Shown in pieces: positions 36,637-44,507 of a DNA stretch of 64,000 nucleotides. Location: contig NZ_JAGGQQ010000004.1 in the NCBI RefSeq assembly GCF_018613195.1, positions 1-64,000 on the forward strand, written 5' to 3'. Numbering within the stretch: the first letter of the stretch is position 1; each line of letters opens with the position of its first letter. The DNA comes from Bacillus sp. ISL-45 (GTDB lineage Bacteria > Bacillota > Bacilli > Bacillales > Cytobacillaceae). Position numbers and translations under genes: made by a program. The notes beneath the pieces are model-generated. The model searched no databases. It was not told the DNA's origin and worked only from the letters and a program-made list of their open reading frames with translations.

Positions 36637-37011
36637 TCAATAATTCTCCAGCTCTGCTTCCAGGTCTTTGAGCAGCGTGTCCACATCCATTACTGCGGAA
36701 TCTGTGTCGGTTGGGAAAATGGAAGGCTTTACCCCGTCTGACTTCATCCCTGGAAGCCATTTTTCGAGGAAGTTATCCAATTCGATTTTTTTTGCTCTAA
36801 AGCCTTCCCATTCATTTTTAGCAAATGTTTCTGCGAACTTTTCATTAGGAAAAAACGGGATCAATATATTGCTCATGTCATCTTGAGCAGTTGCCCAGCC
36901 TTTGTTATACAACCCCCATACCTCTTCATAATCTGCAGCTTTTTTTATGAAGTATTCATACCTTATCGCAGCTGTCTGCTTGATGACTGTCTCAAATTCA
37001 TGTTGATTCAA
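36637..37011 (-). CDS. DUF2750 family protein
   Basis: 124 residues from TTG 37011 (AGGAGTG upstream). The conserved run is IRYEYFIKKAADYEEVWGLY, then GWATAQDD and IPFFPNEKFAETFAKNEW, as in DUF2750 proteins, which often stand alone or near immunity-type genes. No enzymatic motif. It lies 11 bases downstream of a GNAT gene. Confidence 0.75.
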   Translation of the reverse strand: MNQHEFETVIKQTAAIRYEYFIKKAADYEEVWGLYNKGWATAQDDMSNILIPFFPNEKFAETFAKNEWEGFRAKKIELDNFLEKWLPGMKSDGVKPSIFPTDTDSAVMDVDTLLKDLEAELENY

Positions 37012-37022
37012 TTACAGCACTC

Positions 37023-37478
37023 CTATCGATGTCCATCTTTACGGGCCTGAATATACCCATAATACGCACATGTCCCATTTTGCGAAAGATCCTTGACCTC
37101 GAAACCGCATTTTTTATAGAAGCTAAAATTGTTGGCAGAAGTATGTGCAAACCAGTCTCCATGTGGGAGCTTTTGGATGCAAAGCTGCACTAGCTTCTGA
37201 CCTATGCCTTTTCTGCGATATGTTGATAAAACTGCCAGGTCCATAATATTCGCTGCCATAATCTGATCAGAGATGACCCTGACCATTCCGACCATTTCAT
37301 TTTGGTCCCACACTGTAAAGGCCCAGGTAGAATTTTTGAATATCAGCGAAAACTTTTCTTTTTGCCATTCTGGGGTGTTACGGGCCCAGCCCGCGTCTTC
37401 AAAAAGCTTCTCGACCTTTTCCGCTGAAATTCCTTCCGTACCTTCACGTATAACGAGTCCGTTGAAAAATTGGTACAT
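37023..37478 (-). CDS. GNAT family N-acetyltransferase
   Basis: 151 residues. The acetyl-CoA loop is YRRKGIGQKLV with preceding IMDLAVLSTY, and the C-terminal NNFSFYKKCGFEV. AGGGGATC precedes the start. It is probably co-transcribed with the DUF2750 gene. Substrate unknown. Confidence 0.88.
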   Translation of the reverse strand: MYQFFNGLVIREGTEGISAEKVEKLFEDAGWARNTPEWQKEKFSLIFKNSTWAFTVWDQNEMVGMVRVISDQIMAANIMDLAVLSTYRRKGIGQKLVQLCIQKLPHGDWFAHTSANNFSFYKKCGFEVKDLSQNGTCAYYGYIQARKDGHR

Positions 37479-37617
37479 AAAATGATCCCCTTTTTTAATT
37501 TCTTAGGTTTCATATTCTGTATTGGCCAATAGATGTCCTGCCATAGTTTAACAAATGCTTCGAGCCGGTTATTTTGAACTATGATGACAAAGCCTAATAA
37601 TAGGAGGTGAGCTTACA

Positions 37618-37779
37618 ATGGTAAGAATCCATAATCCAGTTAAAGGTGATAAAAACAAAGCTGGGGCGGACGGTCAGCTTCACGGTGGTGTAATGGAAAC
37701 TGCAGACGAATTTTTCGATTCAATATTTCAGCAAGGTGCTAAAAATAAGGCCGAGGACAAATCAAACAAACAAAAATAA
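37618..37779 (+). CDS. Small hydrophilic protein (53 residues)
   Basis: ATG 37618 follows TAGGAGGTGA and the frame ends at a clear terminator, so this is a stand-alone gene. The product begins MVRIHNPVKGDKNKAGADGQ and ends in a Lys/Asn/Gln-rich tail. No signal peptide or membrane helix. It has the character of small hydrophilic Bacillus sporulation or stress proteins, but I recognise no family. Confidence 0.75.
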   Translation: MVRIHNPVKGDKNKAGADGQLHGGVMETADEFFDSIFQQGAKNKAEDKSNKQK

Positions 37780-37800
37780 CGCCCTTCCAGGTGTTATTTT
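37772..37800 (+). terminator. Terminator of the 53-residue gene
   Basis: AAAATAAC...GTTATTTT stem with GCC/GGT inside, overlapping the stop codon and running into TTTT. Confidence 0.8.
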
Positions 37801-37911
37801 TGCGGAGCTGTCACTCTTCTATTGCAAATTTAATGGTTCGTTCAGAAAAGTTAACCTGCGTTTATTACTTTGATGTCATCTACGCTTCAACAGTATATTA
37901 AAAAACTCTTT

Positions 37912-38262
37912 TCAGACATTTCGTGGCTATTCAAGCTTCGAAATGTCTAATAAAGCCTTCTTCTTAGACATTTTGATCCCATTCAACCTTCAAAATGTCT
38001 AATAAAGCTTTCTTCTTAGACATTATGATCCCTTTTAAGCTCCGAAATGTCTAATAAAGACTTCTTCATAGACATTTTGATCCCTTTTAAGCTCCGAAAT
38101 GTCTAATAAAGCCTTCTTCTTAGACATTTTGATCCCATTCAAACTCCCAAATGTCTAATAAGTCCTGGTTCTTAGACATTTTATTGTTACTCACACTTCA
38201 ATATGTCCATAAAAACGTTCTTCTCAGACTATTGAATCTATCCACAACTCAACATGTTCTTA
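37912..38262 (+). repeat. Array C: seven 52-bp tandem units (type C)
   Basis: Units start at 37912, 37964, 38016, 38068, 38120, 38172 and 38224, an exact 52-bp period. Left arm TTAGACATTT, linker starting TGATCCC, right arm AAATGTCTAA, then TAAAGCCTTCTTC before the next unit. The junction palindrome is 10 bp. The sequence differs from types A and B except for GACA...TTTT and TGTC. Outer units are diverged. It fills most of the 530-base gap between convergent genes. Confidence 0.95.
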
Positions 38263-38273
38263 AAAAATAAGAA

Positions 38274-38301
38274 AAGCACCCATTAATATGAATGAGTGCT
38301 T
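38274..38301 (-). terminator. Terminator of yneF
   Basis: AAGCACTCATT-loop-AATGGGTGCTT on the minus strand followed by TTCTTATTTT, directly after the yneF stop. Confidence 0.8.
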
Positions 38302-38309
38302 GTCCTTTT

Positions 38310-38525
38310 TTATTTTCCTGTCTGCTTGTTCATTGCTGACATCATTTGATTGATTTTCTTCTGGGATGGTTTCATACCCATCTGCATCATCATCATTTTA
38401 AGCATTTGTTCGTTGATTGGCGGATTTTTCTTTAAGTAGCTCTCCATGTATTTACGAGCAATGAAAAATCCTAGCGCTACACCGACAACTAATGCCAGTA
38501 TACCAACTAGAATTAGATCCCACAT
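38310..38525 (-). CDS. yneF: YneF family (UPF0154) membrane protein
   Basis: 71 residues from ATG 38525 (GAAGGAGG upstream). One membrane helix ([20 protein letters not shown]) followed by [20 protein letters not shown] and a Met-rich stretch, as in YneF. Conserved in Bacillaceae; function unknown. As in B. subtilis it lies next to sirA (yneE). Confidence 0.92.
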   Translation of the reverse strand: MWDLILVGILALVVGVALGFFIARKYMESYLKKNPPINEQMLKMMMMQMGMKPSQKKINQMMSAMNKQTGK

Positions 38526-38683
38526 AAAACTTCCTCCTTCATGTTGTCTAACATACAGTGTACTAAACCAACAGCTATTATACAATATCTGCAGGTTTTT
38601 TTCTCTATTAAATCAATTCAATTTCAAAACTTTTTGCATTCATCAGCGCAGAATGGAATCACCCATTGGTGCATCTGTCTTCA

Positions 38684-39124
38684 TTATACATATTTTCGTT
38701 CTTTGATCGGTTTTAGCCAGCCGTATTTATTTGATTCAAGGTCGATGGCAAGGAAGGATGATTCACATTTCCGAAGGATTTCAAAAAAGACTGTTTCTGC
38801 GTCGACTTGCCCATGGGAGTCTAACTCCAGCCATTTCTCATGAACTCTAAGTATGGCTGAACTGTTATTTGAGTTATTTTCATATATATATATGCCGTTC
38901 TCAACATGAAATCCTTTTGCCTTGGAAAGCTGTTGATGAAGAAGCTGATGGATGCGGAGTACAGGAATGGATTTCGTAACGAATTTGACTTGCTTGGCAA
39001 TGATAGATTTCAGGTCATCGTTTGCTTGACTATATTCCAAAAACAATTGATAAAACATCCGTTCTCTTCCGAAATAATGGGAGGCAAATTCATCTTCTAT
39101 TAGATATAGCTGGTAGGATCTCAC
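38684..39124 (-). CDS. sirA: Sporulation inhibitor of replication SirA
   Basis: 146 residues matching SirA (YneE): YQLYLIEDEFASHYFGRERMFYQLF at the start and KYGWLKPIKERKYV at the end. In B. subtilis it is made under Spo0A control and binds DnaA domain I to block re-initiation of replication during sporulation. GTG 39124 follows GAGGAGGGG. It lies beside yneF, but tkt is about 5 kb away, because other genes lie between them. Confidence 0.9.
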   Translation of the reverse strand: MRSYQLYLIEDEFASHYFGRERMFYQLFLEYSQANDDLKSIIAKQVKFVTKSIPVLRIHQLLHQQLSKAKGFHVENGIYIYENNSNNSSAILRVHEKWLELDSHGQVDAETVFFEILRKCESSFLAIDLESNKYGWLKPIKERKYV

Positions 39125-39373
39125 ATGATCCCCTCCTCTGCAGACAAGCTTTTGTCTTTATTATAGGAAAACGTTCAGTCTGCGTTTGTCTAAAGATGCC
39201 GAAAAAATCCACTAATTATGTCGAATTCAAAACTTTCTTACTTTTTATTATAATTTTCACCTGTTCCGTTGTCACGAAATACGTGGTTTGACTAATTTTT
39301 TAAAAAATGGAATACTCACTTGTAATTAGGGGAATATATCAATGTTAATTAGAATGAGAAAGGATGACTATGC

Positions 39374-40009
39374 ATGGCAACAGTACTTTACATTACAGCA
39401 AATCCAAAGCCGGTTGAGGAATCGTTCAGTTTATCGGTTGGCGAGGAGTTCATTAAAGCCTATCGTGAAAACAATCCTGAAGATGAGGTCGTCAGATTGG
39501 ACCTTTATAAAATGGACGTACCTTTTATTGATACAGATGTTTTCAGCGGCTGGGGTAAATTACAGCAAGGTTCGGCTTTTGAACAGCTTAGCGACGATGA
39601 AAAACAAAAAGTCAGCTCGATTAATCAACTGACAGACCAATTCATTGCTGGAGATAAATACATCTTTGCGACTCCTTTATGGAATTTCAGTTTCCCTCCA
39701 AAAATGAAAGCTTACATTGACAATATTGCAATCGCCGGTAAGACGTTTAAGTATACTGCAGAAGGCCCGGTTGGTTTGCTGGGTGGTAAAAAAGCCCTTC
39801 ATATCCAGGCACGTGGCGGTGTGTACTCAGAGGGTCCTGCTAAAGATTTGGAATTTGGTGACCGTTACCTTCGTGCAGTTCTTGCCTTCATGGGAGTGAC
39901 TGATGTTGAAACCTTGGCGGTTGAAGGTATGGCAGCTGCGCCTGATAAAGCTCAGGAGATCAAACAGCAAGCAATTCAGCGCGCGAACGAGCTTGCCAAG
40001 CAATTTTAA
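39374..40009 (+). CDS. azoR: FMN-dependent NADH:quinone/azo reductase
   Basis: 211 residues of the AzoR flavodoxin-like family: [19 protein letters not shown] at the start, [20 protein letters not shown] (FMN-binding), and [22 protein letters not shown]. It reduces quinones and azo compounds with two electrons, protecting from thiol and quinone stress. A weak promoter (TTGACT at 39288, 17 bases, AATACT) lies upstream. Terminated at 40016. Confidence 0.92.
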   Translation: MATVLYITANPKPVEESFSLSVGEEFIKAYRENNPEDEVVRLDLYKMDVPFIDTDVFSGWGKLQQGSAFEQLSDDEKQKVSSINQLTDQFIAGDKYIFATPLWNFSFPPKMKAYIDNIAIAGKTFKYTAEGPVGLLGGKKALHIQARGGVYSEGPAKDLEFGDRYLRAVLAFMGVTDVETLAVEGMAAAPDKAQEIKQQAIQRANELAKQF

Positions 40010-40015
40010 ACCAGC

Positions 40016-40044
40016 AAAAAAAGCCTGTTTTCAGGCTTTTTTTA
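40016..40044. terminator. Bidirectional terminator
   Basis: AAAAAAAGCCTG/CAGGCTTTTTTT with a 4-base loop, between azoR and the convergent 49-residue gene. Confidence 0.93.
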
Positions 40045-40049
40045 CTGGT

Positions 40050-40199
40050 CTATTTTACATCGTCCAATGGAATGTCCTTGCGATGGTCGAAGCTGAAAAC
40101 AGTCCCTTCCGTGAATTCCTGTTCCTCGGCAGCTCCTTGTTGTGCTGCTTGATTCACAACCGCGCCGTCCAGTGGAATGTCCTTTCCATATTCAAACAT
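40050..40199 (-). CDS. Small acidic protein with internal repeat (49 residues)
   Basis: ATG 40199 follows a strong AGGAGGTG and the frame ends at the shared terminator. The chain has the same stretch near both ends: YGKDIPLDGAV at residues 4-14 and HRKDIPLDDVK at the C-terminus, joined by a Gln/Glu/Ala-rich linker. A duplicated KDIPLD motif in so small a protein suggests a two-site binder. No family recognised. Confidence 0.75.
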   Translation of the reverse strand: MFEYGKDIPLDGAVVNQAAQQGAAEEQEFTEGTVFSFDHRKDIPLDDVK

Positions 40200-40298
40200 A
40201 TATACACACCTCCTGATTATTAGTATAGGTATTTGTTACTAATATATTTACCGTGTTCATTCTTTTTTCCTGCTTTATTCTAAAAATTTTCTTTAATA

Positions 40299-40490
40299 AA
40301 GGCTCTTTTCTTTAACTTTGTTGTTATTAACTACAAAATAGGATAGAATGACCTATTTTTATTCGAAAAGTTTACTCTTTTGTGAGAAAAGAGCATGCAA
40401 ACTTAATACCGACCTGCAAAATGGCTTACATTACGTTAAAATCGGCTTTAGGATTTTAACAACAATCTTTACGAAAACAGCCTTAATAAA
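40299..40490 (+). repeat. Dispersed repeat R, copy 2
   Basis: Matches copy 1 (33684-33836) in all shared blocks, but is about 40 bases longer. Here GGCTCTTTTCT and AGAAAAGAGC form an inverted repeat, and an inner section AAAATCGGCTTTAGGATTTT is extra. The promoter-like TTGTTA-17-TAGAAT is better than in copy 1. No coding frame. It lies between the 49-residue gene and a terminator. Confidence 0.8.
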
Positions 40491-40517
40491 AAAACATCCG
40501 AATATTTGGATGTTTTT
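40490..40517. terminator. Terminator after lysozyme-like gene
   Basis: AAAAAACATCC/GGATGTTTTT with T-runs on both sides. It can end both repeat R copy 2 transcripts and the minus-strand gene at 40539. Confidence 0.85.
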
Positions 40518-40538
40518 CTGGTTGTCATATCACTCAAT

Positions 40539-41234
40539 TTAAAAAGAACGCTTCGTACTTGCCTCGCTTAAATTTGCTGGAATGCTCACTGTAATGGAGT
40601 CCATATGTTTCGCCACCTTCGTGCTATAAGTGAAATCGCCATAGCAATAAGGATAGCGAAAATTGTCTTTGTCTCCGCCGCAGTCATAGGTCTGCGGATT
40701 TTTCTTGACCTGGATCATGGAAAACTTTTTTGCAAGCTCCTCGCTGTGCTTCCCGCCGTTTCTAGCTACAAAATCAATATAGCCGATTCCCATGTTGTAT
40801 GACTGGATGACTGTCGGAAAATCAACTTGCATTTTATTGCCATGATTCACGACACGTTGATAGTACTTTACACCTTGCTGAATGCTCTTGTGCGGATCCT
40901 GTATGGTATTAGGAGCCAAACCCAAGGATTCAGAAGCTTGCATAGGGTCGCCGCCTATCCCTCTGCTCTCCTGCATCATTAAGGCTGCGACTGTGACTGT
41001 GTGTCCGTCCAACCCTACTTTTTTCAATTCTTCCTCAATCATCGGTGTATACTTGGCTACTTCACCGATTGAACTATTCACACCTACATTCACTTTTTTG
41101 AAATTATCATTATATAACTCCAGGAATCTATCAAGCAGAAAAAAAACAACGAAGCTCACAAGCAATAAGATGGCCAGATTGAAATTTCTCTGCACTTGTT
41201 TTTTCTTTTTGGGTTTCTTTTTACTGTATTTCAT
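40539..41234 (-). CDS. Membrane-anchored lysozyme-like (CwlT N-domain-type) protein
   Basis: 231 residues. A basic start and one membrane helix (LAILLLVSFVVFFLLDRF, about residues 20-37) precede an extracellular lysozyme-like domain with MMQESRGIGGDPMQASES (catalytic Glu in QES), a YNMGIGYIDFV segment, and FSMIQ. This is the bacterial lysozyme-like family (PF13702) of peptidoglycan muramidases. Likely a cell wall hydrolase. Monocistronic. Confidence 0.82.
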   Translation of the reverse strand: MKYSKKKPKKKKQVQRNFNLAILLLVSFVVFFLLDRFLELYNDNFKKVNVGVNSSIGEVAKYTPMIEEELKKVGLDGHTVTVAALMMQESRGIGGDPMQASESLGLAPNTIQDPHKSIQQGVKYYQRVVNHGNKMQVDFPTVIQSYNMGIGYIDFVARNGGKHSEELAKKFSMIQVKKNPQTYDCGGDKDNFRYPYCYGDFTYSTKVAKHMDSITVSIPANLSEASTKRSF

Positions 41235-41300
41235 TCATGATTTCTCTCCCAAGTACTGTACTCGTTTCTCTTATTTTATAAAAAATCATTCAAAGTTAAA

Positions 41301-41330
41301 AGGGAGCCGCTATTTTTTTCGCAGCTCCCT
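41301..41330 (-). terminator. Terminator of SDR gene
   Basis: AGGGAGCTGC-loop-GCGGCTCCCT on the minus strand, then TTTTAAC, just after the SDR stop at 41341. Confidence 0.75.
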
Positions 41331-41340
41331 CTCATTTATT

Positions 41341-42087
41341 TTACTCTTCATAGATCATTTTACGTGTCATACCGCCATCAATAACAAGGTCCTGGCCATT
41401 AATAAAATCATTCTGCGGGTCAGCTAAATAGAGGCACGCTTTGGCTATATCCTCCGGCTTTCCGACACGGTTGGACCAATGCTGAAGATGGTCTTCTTCA
41501 CGTAATCCATCATATCCCTCTGTCTGGATCCAGCCTGGACTTATCGAGTTGACTGTTATTCCCTTCTCTTGAAGCGAAGCGGCAAGGGCGTGCGTCAAGG
41601 CAACAATTCCTCCTTTAGAAGAAGCATAAGCTTCGGAATTCGGTTCAGACATGGCTGCCCTTGTTGATGCTATATTGATGATCCGTCCACCCTCGTTCAT
41701 CCTTCTGGCAGCTTCACGGGAACCAATGAAAACACTCCTGAGATTGGTAAAAACAACATCTTCCCATTCCTCGGTTGTAAGCTCAAATAAAGGCTTGAAC
41801 CTTGACACCCCAGCATTATTGATCAAAACATCAATCTGCCCGAAATCATGTATAACATGATCCACCAGGCTGACAAGATCCTCTTCTTTCCTGACATCTG
41901 TTTTATAAAAGACAGCTTGTCCACCTGACTCTTTTAGCCTGGAAATTAACTCTTTCGCCTTTGTTTCATCTATATCCGCAATACAAACATTCGCCTTCTC
42001 AATTGCAAATGCTTCGGCAATTCCTTTGCCAATCCCCTTAGATCCACCGGTTATGATAACCGTCTTCCCTACAAACTTTCCTGTCAT
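41341..42087 (-). CDS. Short-chain dehydrogenase/reductase
   Basis: 248 residues of the classical SDR family. Cofactor motif TGGSKGIGKGIAEAF, then CIADIDE (acidic, so NAD(H) preference), NNAG, IINIAST with catalytic Ser region, YASSKGG (YxxxK) and SPGWIQTE. Close in pattern to glucose dehydrogenase-like and 3-oxoacyl reductase-like enzymes. Substrate unknown. Confidence 0.9.
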   Translation of the reverse strand: MTGKFVGKTVIITGGSKGIGKGIAEAFAIEKANVCIADIDETKAKELISRLKESGGQAVFYKTDVRKEEDLVSLVDHVIHDFGQIDVLINNAGVSRFKPLFELTTEEWEDVVFTNLRSVFIGSREAARRMNEGGRIINIASTRAAMSEPNSEAYASSKGGIVALTHALAASLQEKGITVNSISPGWIQTEGYDGLREEDHLQHWSNRVGKPEDIAKACLYLADPQNDFINGQDLVIDGGMTRKMIYEE

Positions 42088-42199
42088 TTTCTTACCTCCA
42101 ATTAAACGAAATTCATATTACCATTGATTCCACATCGATCCTCTTTTCAATCTCGATATCGAAAATAAGCCAGACTGCAATAACAGTCCAGCTCAGGAT

Positions 42200-42625
42200 T
42201 TATTTCTTCACTTCTGTCGATATTTGCCACTCGACACCAAACTGATCTGTCACCTGCCCGTAAGCTGGGCTCCAGAAGGTCTCCTGAAGTGGCATTGTAA
42301 CCTTCCCACCTGCTTGAAGCTTCTCGAAAATTGTCTTGGCTTCAGAAGGATTATCCACCATCAGTGCTATCGTGACTTGAGATCCAAGCTGAAATGGCTG
42401 TCCAGGAAATGTATCAGATAGCATCAATTTCGCATTTCCAATGTTCATCTGGGCGTTCAATACTCGATTTTTTGCTTCTTCAGGAAGCGGATATTCAGGA
42501 TTTGCAGGCATATCACCAAATGTTTGCAGACTAACCACTTCGGCTCCAAGTGCCTCCTGGTAAAACCCCACTGCTTCCTGGCCATTTCCATCCGTCACTA
42601 AATAAGGGACAATTCCTGTAATCAT
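42200..42625 (-). CDS. VOC family protein, PhnB-like
   Basis: 141 residues: GIVPYLVTDGNGQEAVGFYQEALGAEV at the start, NAKLMLSDTFPGQPFQLG in the middle and FWSPAYGQVTDQFGVEWQIS at the end, the PhnB/YjdN branch of the VOC superfamily. No function proven for this branch in Bacillus. Monocistronic. Confidence 0.88.
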   Translation of the reverse strand: MITGIVPYLVTDGNGQEAVGFYQEALGAEVVSLQTFGDMPANPEYPLPEEAKNRVLNAQMNIGNAKLMLSDTFPGQPFQLGSQVTIALMVDNPSEAKTIFEKLQAGGKVTMPLQETFWSPAYGQVTDQFGVEWQISTEVKK

Positions 42626-42717
42626 TTCAGCACCTCTTTCTAATTTTTAAGAACACCAGTTCGTTTCCATTTTACCATTATCTGTTTTTTTGTTCAATTT
42701 TATACTGAAACAAAAAT

Positions 42718-42744
42718 AAAAAAGCGGAGATATCCGCTTTTTTT
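42718..42744 (-). terminator. Terminator of sigma/anti-sigma operon
   Basis: AAAAAGCGGA/TCCGCTTTTT with T-run, directly after the stop at 42753. Confidence 0.92.
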
Positions 42745-42752
42745 AAATTAGC

Positions 42753-43775
42753 TTAATACGGCAAGTCATCACCGCTTTTGTCGCGGAGTATGACCTCATA
42801 TTGATCATCTTTTACAATTGTATTCGGCTTTTCAGTTTCAACAAAATTCTCAATTTCCTTACGGATTTTTTTGACCGTTTCTTCTGCTTCTCGATCAGAT
42901 GGTTTCAAGTTGGTTCTTATGATCATTTTCATTGTGTTTTTTTTGTACGAATATCCATAACCCGTCACATGATACTCTTTTTTCAGGGCCAGTCCTTCAT
43001 ATATACTTCTCATATAACCAAGCCAAATGTCTTCGCGCTTGTTTTTTTCTATATCGACAATTTCTAAGGTTACATCTTTTTCATACCCATAACGGCTGGT
43101 AGATTGGATGGTCGCTTGTTTAATTTCTTCTCCTCGTGTTTCTGTTTTTGGTATGGCGATCTCAATCTGCTTGTTGAATGGATTTACATATATTATGTTA
43201 TACCCTGCTAACTTTAAATCTGATGTAAGTTTTTCACCCAGCTGAGTTAATTCCTCTTCCTCCTTAGTAATTGGTGTAACTTGAGGAATATAGGAGCTGA
43301 CTTTAATTTTATACTCATCGTATCCTTTACTTTTTAAAACCTTATCTGTGATAGCAGTGATTTTGTCCCGCTCCCGGTCTGCATCCTTTTCTGAGCCCTC
43401 GATACTGATTTCAAAACTGGTCACTTCACCCGGAGTCGTCCCTAGGGAGAAATTTTCATATCCTTCTTTCTCAAGTGCTTCCCAAAGCATAGTATCAACA
43501 GGTTTTGTCTTAAAAACCTGCCCGAGGTAAGGGATTTTAGAGGCCATTTCTGCAACAGTAGGATTAAGGAATGCAGAACCAGTCATTACCCCTAATGTAA
43601 TTACTGCTGCTGCTGCAAAATGGAACGATTTGTTTTTTCTTATTTTGCCAGCTGATTTCCTTTGTGCTTCTTCCTTTTTAATATTTTTGGCAAAAACATA
43701 AAGTGAAGAGGGCACCTCAATCGTATCCATGTCTTCCTCTATCTCTCTTTTGATTATCTTATCTTCCTTATTCAT
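42753..43775 (-). CDS. Anti-sigma factor-like membrane protein (DUF4179/DUF4030 type)
   Basis: 340 residues. A cytoplasmic N-terminus of about 50 residues, one membrane helix (FHFAAAAVITLGVMTGSAFL), and a large charged extracellular part with PTVAEMASKIPYLGQVFK. This architecture is typical of proteins encoded after ECF sigma factors in Bacillus and acting as their anti-sigma factors. The ATG overlaps the sigma gene stop (TAATG). The sensed signal is unknown. Confidence 0.78.
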   Translation of the reverse strand: MNKEDKIIKREIEEDMDTIEVPSSLYVFAKNIKKEEAQRKSAGKIRKNKSFHFAAAAVITLGVMTGSAFLNPTVAEMASKIPYLGQVFKTKPVDTMLWEALEKEGYENFSLGTTPGEVTSFEISIEGSEKDADRERDKITAITDKVLKSKGYDEYKIKVSSYIPQVTPITKEEEELTQLGEKLTSDLKLAGYNIIYVNPFNKQIEIAIPKTETRGEEIKQATIQSTSRYGYEKDVTLEIVDIEKNKREDIWLGYMRSIYEGLALKKEYHVTGYGYSYKKNTMKMIIRTNLKPSDREAEETVKKIRKEIENFVETEKPNTIVKDDQYEVILRDKSGDDLPY

Positions 43776-44326
43776 TATGTGCTCACCCCTATCATTTGAT
43801 TTTCCATTAGCCTAGTCTTTAGAGCTTTTCTGGCCCTGTGAAGATGTGATTTGACTGTTGAGGTTTTCATTCCAAGCATTTCTGAAACCTCCTGGATAGA
43901 AAAATCTTGATAATAGTATAAGAGCAGCACATTCCGATAATCTCCGTTTTTGAGAGACTGAATTCCTTGATTGATTTCAAGATGCACTTCTTCCTGAATC
44001 ACCGCGTCTACTACTCCCCGATGATCTTGTAACGTTTCAATTTCAATTACCGTTTCCTTCTTTCTTGCATTCTTCCTTACTCTATCAATGGACCGGTGTG
44101 AAACCAACTTGTAAAACCATGTATTAAAATAGACTATTTCCTTACCGGCCATGATATTCCGATATGCTTCTAGCATTGCGTTTTGGACGACTTCTTCTGC
44201 CTCTTCCTTTGATCGGACAATACTATAGCTCGTTTTATATGCCTTTTCAACCAATGGATTCAGTAATTCAGCGAATGCTGACTCATCTCCATTTTGGATT
44301 CGCAGCATCAATTCATTCTGTTCCAA
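43775..44326 (-). CDS. ECF RNA polymerase sigma factor
   Basis: About 183 residues from TTG 44326 (AAGGAGG eight bases upstream; GTG 44335 overlaps that site). Region 2 is YSIVRSKEEAEEVVQNAMLEAY and FNTWFYKLVSHRSIDRVRK; region 4 is LLLYYYQDFSIQEVSEMLGMKTSTVKSHLHRARKAL. The SigV/SigW-like group is possible; the exact class is not clear. Coupled to its probable anti-sigma factor. Confidence 0.9.
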   Translation of the reverse strand: MEQNELMLRIQNGDESAFAELLNPLVEKAYKTSYSIVRSKEEAEEVVQNAMLEAYRNIMAGKEIVYFNTWFYKLVSHRSIDRVRKNARKKETVIEIETLQDHRGVVDAVIQEEVHLEINQGIQSLKNGDYRNVLLLYYYQDFSIQEVSEMLGMKTSTVKSHLHRARKALKTRLMENQMIGVST

Positions 44327-44458
44327 AAGCAGCACCTCCTTGTTTGCTTCTATTCTTTAGGCGAACTCAACCGCTTTCTGGTTGCAAGGTGATGAAAAAA
44401 ATATAAATAAAACCCAGATTATTTTAACATGAATTTCCATTATTTTATTCCAAACAAA

Positions 44459-44495
44459 AAAGAGTACGAAACCATTATTGGTTCCGTACTCTTTT
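44459..44495 (-). terminator. Terminator of tkt
   Basis: AAAAGAGTACGGAACC-loop-GGTTTCGTACTCTTTT on the minus strand, a long stem with a T-run. Confidence 0.93.
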
Positions 44496-44507
44496 ATATC
44501 TAGTTAT

